A DNA stretch of 14,957 bases, taken from assembly GCA_017743605.1 (NCBI GenBank), contig JAGHYO010000031.1:1-14957 (forward strand). Direction: 5' to 3'. This document shows, one piece after another, positions 13,713 to 14,957 of this stretch. A model generated the notes under the pieces. It had not been told where the DNA came from. It ran no database searches and saw only the letters and a program-made list of their open reading frames with translations. Numbering within the stretch: the stretch's first letter is position 1; the number at the start of each line of letters is the position of its first letter. This DNA comes from Thermoflexus sp. Its GTDB lineage: Bacteria; Chloroflexota; Anaerolineae; Thermoflexales; Thermoflexaceae. The position numbers were made by a program, and so were the translations under genes.

Positions 13713-14690
13713 ATGGACTTCCCTCGTCCGCGTGAGGTCGTCAGCGCCTGCCTGAGGTTTGCTGCACGTCGATGCAATGGGAGCTTCATCCTCTACCACG
13801 CGGCGGGGGCCATGGAGTGTTGATGTGGAGTTCATCCCGGTCTGCCAGAAGATGGAGATCGGCATGTGGACGCCCCGGCCGACAGCGCGGTGGGTGTGTG
13901 AAAGGGGGACTGTGCGTCTGGTGCAGCCGGACACCGGGCAGGACCTCACCAAGGCCCTGCAGCGCTTCGCCCGGGTTTTATTAGACCGCCTGCCTCCGGT
14001 GGACGGCTTCCTCCTCAAGAACCGCTCCCACTATGCGCCGTCAAGGACGCTACGGTCTGCGCAGCGGATGGGATGCGGAGACTCGGCCTGCCGGCTGGCC
14101 TGTTCGTCGAGGCAGCGCTGGGGCGGTTCGGAGACTTGCTGGTGGAAGACGAGGGGCATCTCACCAACTGCAGCCTCTAGGAGCACTTCTTCACAGTTAT
14201 CTTTGCCCTCTCCGCGCTGCGCGAGATCGATCACGGAAGGGAGCGGCACGAAGGAGATCGTGGCCTTACATACCCGCTACGAGCTGCTGCCGATGGCCTA
14301 CAGCCCCCGGCGGCTCGAGGAGTAGGGGCGGATCGTCGCCCATCCCGAGCAGGCGCCCTTGGAGGCCGTGCGCGCCCGTTACGTGGCTGCCTTCCGCGCT
14401 GCCCTGCGCCACCCACCTCGCTGGCCTACGGTGGTCCACGCCCTTCTGCGCGCCTTCGGGTATTTCTCCGATGGCCTGAGCCGGGCGGAGCGGGCTCACT
14501 GTCTGGCTTCCTGGAGGCTGCGGCCGCCTATCGGACGCGACGGCTGCCCCTCAGCGCGCCGCTGGCCTTGCCGCGTTCAGGGACCATTCGCTTCGATGAG
14601 CCGTATCTCCGCCAGCAGGCTTTCCTCCACCCCTTCCCCGAGGAGCGGACCTCCCTGGAGGATTCGGGGCGCGGCAAGGGCTGGGTGTGA
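13713..14690 (+). pseudogene. TudS (DUF523)-DUF1722/YbgA fusion, degraded
   Basis: Pieces of one protein can be followed in order through changing frames. Frame starting 13713 gives REVVSACLRFAARRCNGSFI and stops at 13821-13823. The next frame from about 13816 gives VEFIPVCQKMEIG and TGQDLTKALQRFARVLLDRL, ending DGFLLKNRSHYA. From 14040 comes VKDATVCAADG and DLLVEDEGHLTN, with an in-frame TAG at 14178-14180, then EHFFTVIFALSALREI. From about 14250 comes EIVALHTRYELLPMAYSPRR, TAG at 14323-14325, then VRARYVAAFRAALRHPP and LLRAFGYFSDGLSRAERAHC. From 14508 comes YRTRRLPLSAPLAL and FDEPYLRQQAFLHPFPEE to TGA 14688. The first part is DUF523/TudS, a [4Fe-4S] thiouracil desulfidase; two of its three cluster cysteines remain (SACL, PVC) but the PSCG one is gone. 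The second part is DUF1722 (E. coli YbgA, next to phrB). At least four frame changes plus two stops, while all neighbours are intact, argue for real decay. Confidence 0.85.
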
Positions 14691-14957
14691 AGCTCTCAAC
14701 GGCATATCCGAAAACTGGGCGCGAAGGTGAAGCCTCTGAGCCCGTTCGAAGGCAAGGCTTGTCCCTCTAAATGATCGGCGAGGAAGAGCCTCGATCTTTC
14801 GCCTCGAAACTCCGCCTTGGATGACATAAAGTTCGCGACCGAAGCCACTTCTACAAAAAACGGTTTTTGTAGGAAGGTCTTTCACCCCAAACTTTCTTTC
14901 CGCCTTCGATGACGCGAGGGTAAAAGTGAAAACCACCCCGATAACTCCAAACCCCTG
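14691..14957. other. gene-free tail downstream of the operon
   Basis: No coding region is supported on either strand. The DNA is less GC-rich than the operon and carries several small inverted repeats, including AAGCCT/AGGCTT (about 14730-14760) and CGAGG/CCTCG (14779-14793). I see no hairpin followed by a T-run that would be a convincing intrinsic terminator for the rightward operon. Confidence 0.5.
14851..14872. repeat. 9-bp perfect palindromic hairpin, possible REP-like element
   Basis: CTACAAAAA (14851-14859) and TTTTTGTAG (14864-14872) are perfect reverse complements around the loop ACGG. CTT before and AAG after extend the stem past a one-base bulge. The flank GTTCGCGACCGAAGCCACTT has the look of dispersed palindromic intergenic repeats, but only one copy is in the window, so repetition is not shown. 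It could instead act as a weak bidirectional terminator. Confidence 0.5.

Noticed and set aside
14577..14936. 119-codon minus-strand reading frame
   Set aside because: It overlaps the end of the TudS-DUF1722 pseudogene and runs through the palindrome; no recognisable domain, and its downstream half is just the antisense of degraded coding sequence.
1..14957. CRISPR array, insertion sequence, rRNA or tRNA genes
   Set aside because: No spaced direct repeats of CRISPR size, no transposase-like frame with terminal repeats, and no RNA gene structure seen; the only tandem repeats are the short operator boxes.

Overview
The window is a compact light-response and carotenoid gene cluster from a GC-rich bacterium, most likely a thermophilic member of the Chloroflexota. 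That placement rests on gene content and the look of the proteins, not on a marker gene. The same set of functions (B12-dependent MerR regulator, crtB, photolyase, carotenoid P450) is known from the Thermus megaplasmid, so a Deinococcus-Thermus relative cannot be excluded.

Layout. Bases 154-1263 (+) encode a divergent glycosyltransferase resembling the tRNA-queuosine mannosyltransferase family. Its 3' end overlaps by 46 bp the end of the convergent phytoene synthase gene crtB (1218-2204, -). An AT-rich divergent control region (2205-2432) separates crtB from an eleven-gene same-strand run. It holds TTTGTC/GACAAA boxes spaced 11, 11 and 12 bp, a perfect inverted 14-bp copy, and a TTGACA-type promoter facing each way. 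This is the arrangement expected of an operator for a CarH/LitR-type B12 photoreceptor.

The run is crtI, a CarH-like MerR/B12-binding regulator, an SRPBCC protein, a CrtD-like oxidoreductase, a stand-alone DICT-domain protein, a CPD photolyase, a cytochrome P450, a GT2 glycosyltransferase, a fused CrtYc/CrtYd-type lycopene cyclase, a PlsY-like acyltransferase and an SDR. Most genes overlap or lie within 26 bp of each other, so they are probably one operon. It is followed by the wreck of a TudS(DUF523)-DUF1722 gene (13713-14690) with several frame changes and two internal stops, then about 270 bp without a gene that contains a strong palindrome.

Working together (inference): CrtB makes phytoene, CrtI desaturates it to lycopene, the CrtYcd-like enzyme closes beta rings, and the P450 hydroxylates them as CYP175A1 does in Thermus. 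The GT2 enzyme would add a sugar and the PlsY-like enzyme could acylate it, giving a glycosyl ester carotenoid of the thermozeaxanthin type. The CrtD-like enzyme suggests a further desaturated or monocyclic variant. Photolyase, DICT protein and the dead TudS-DUF1722 gene are the light-damage side of the same regulon. The most interesting points are the operator array, the regulator with altered light-sensing residues and a roughly 130-residue extra C-terminal region, the PlsY-like protein in an apparent carotenoid-tailoring role, and the decaying TudS-DUF1722 gene.
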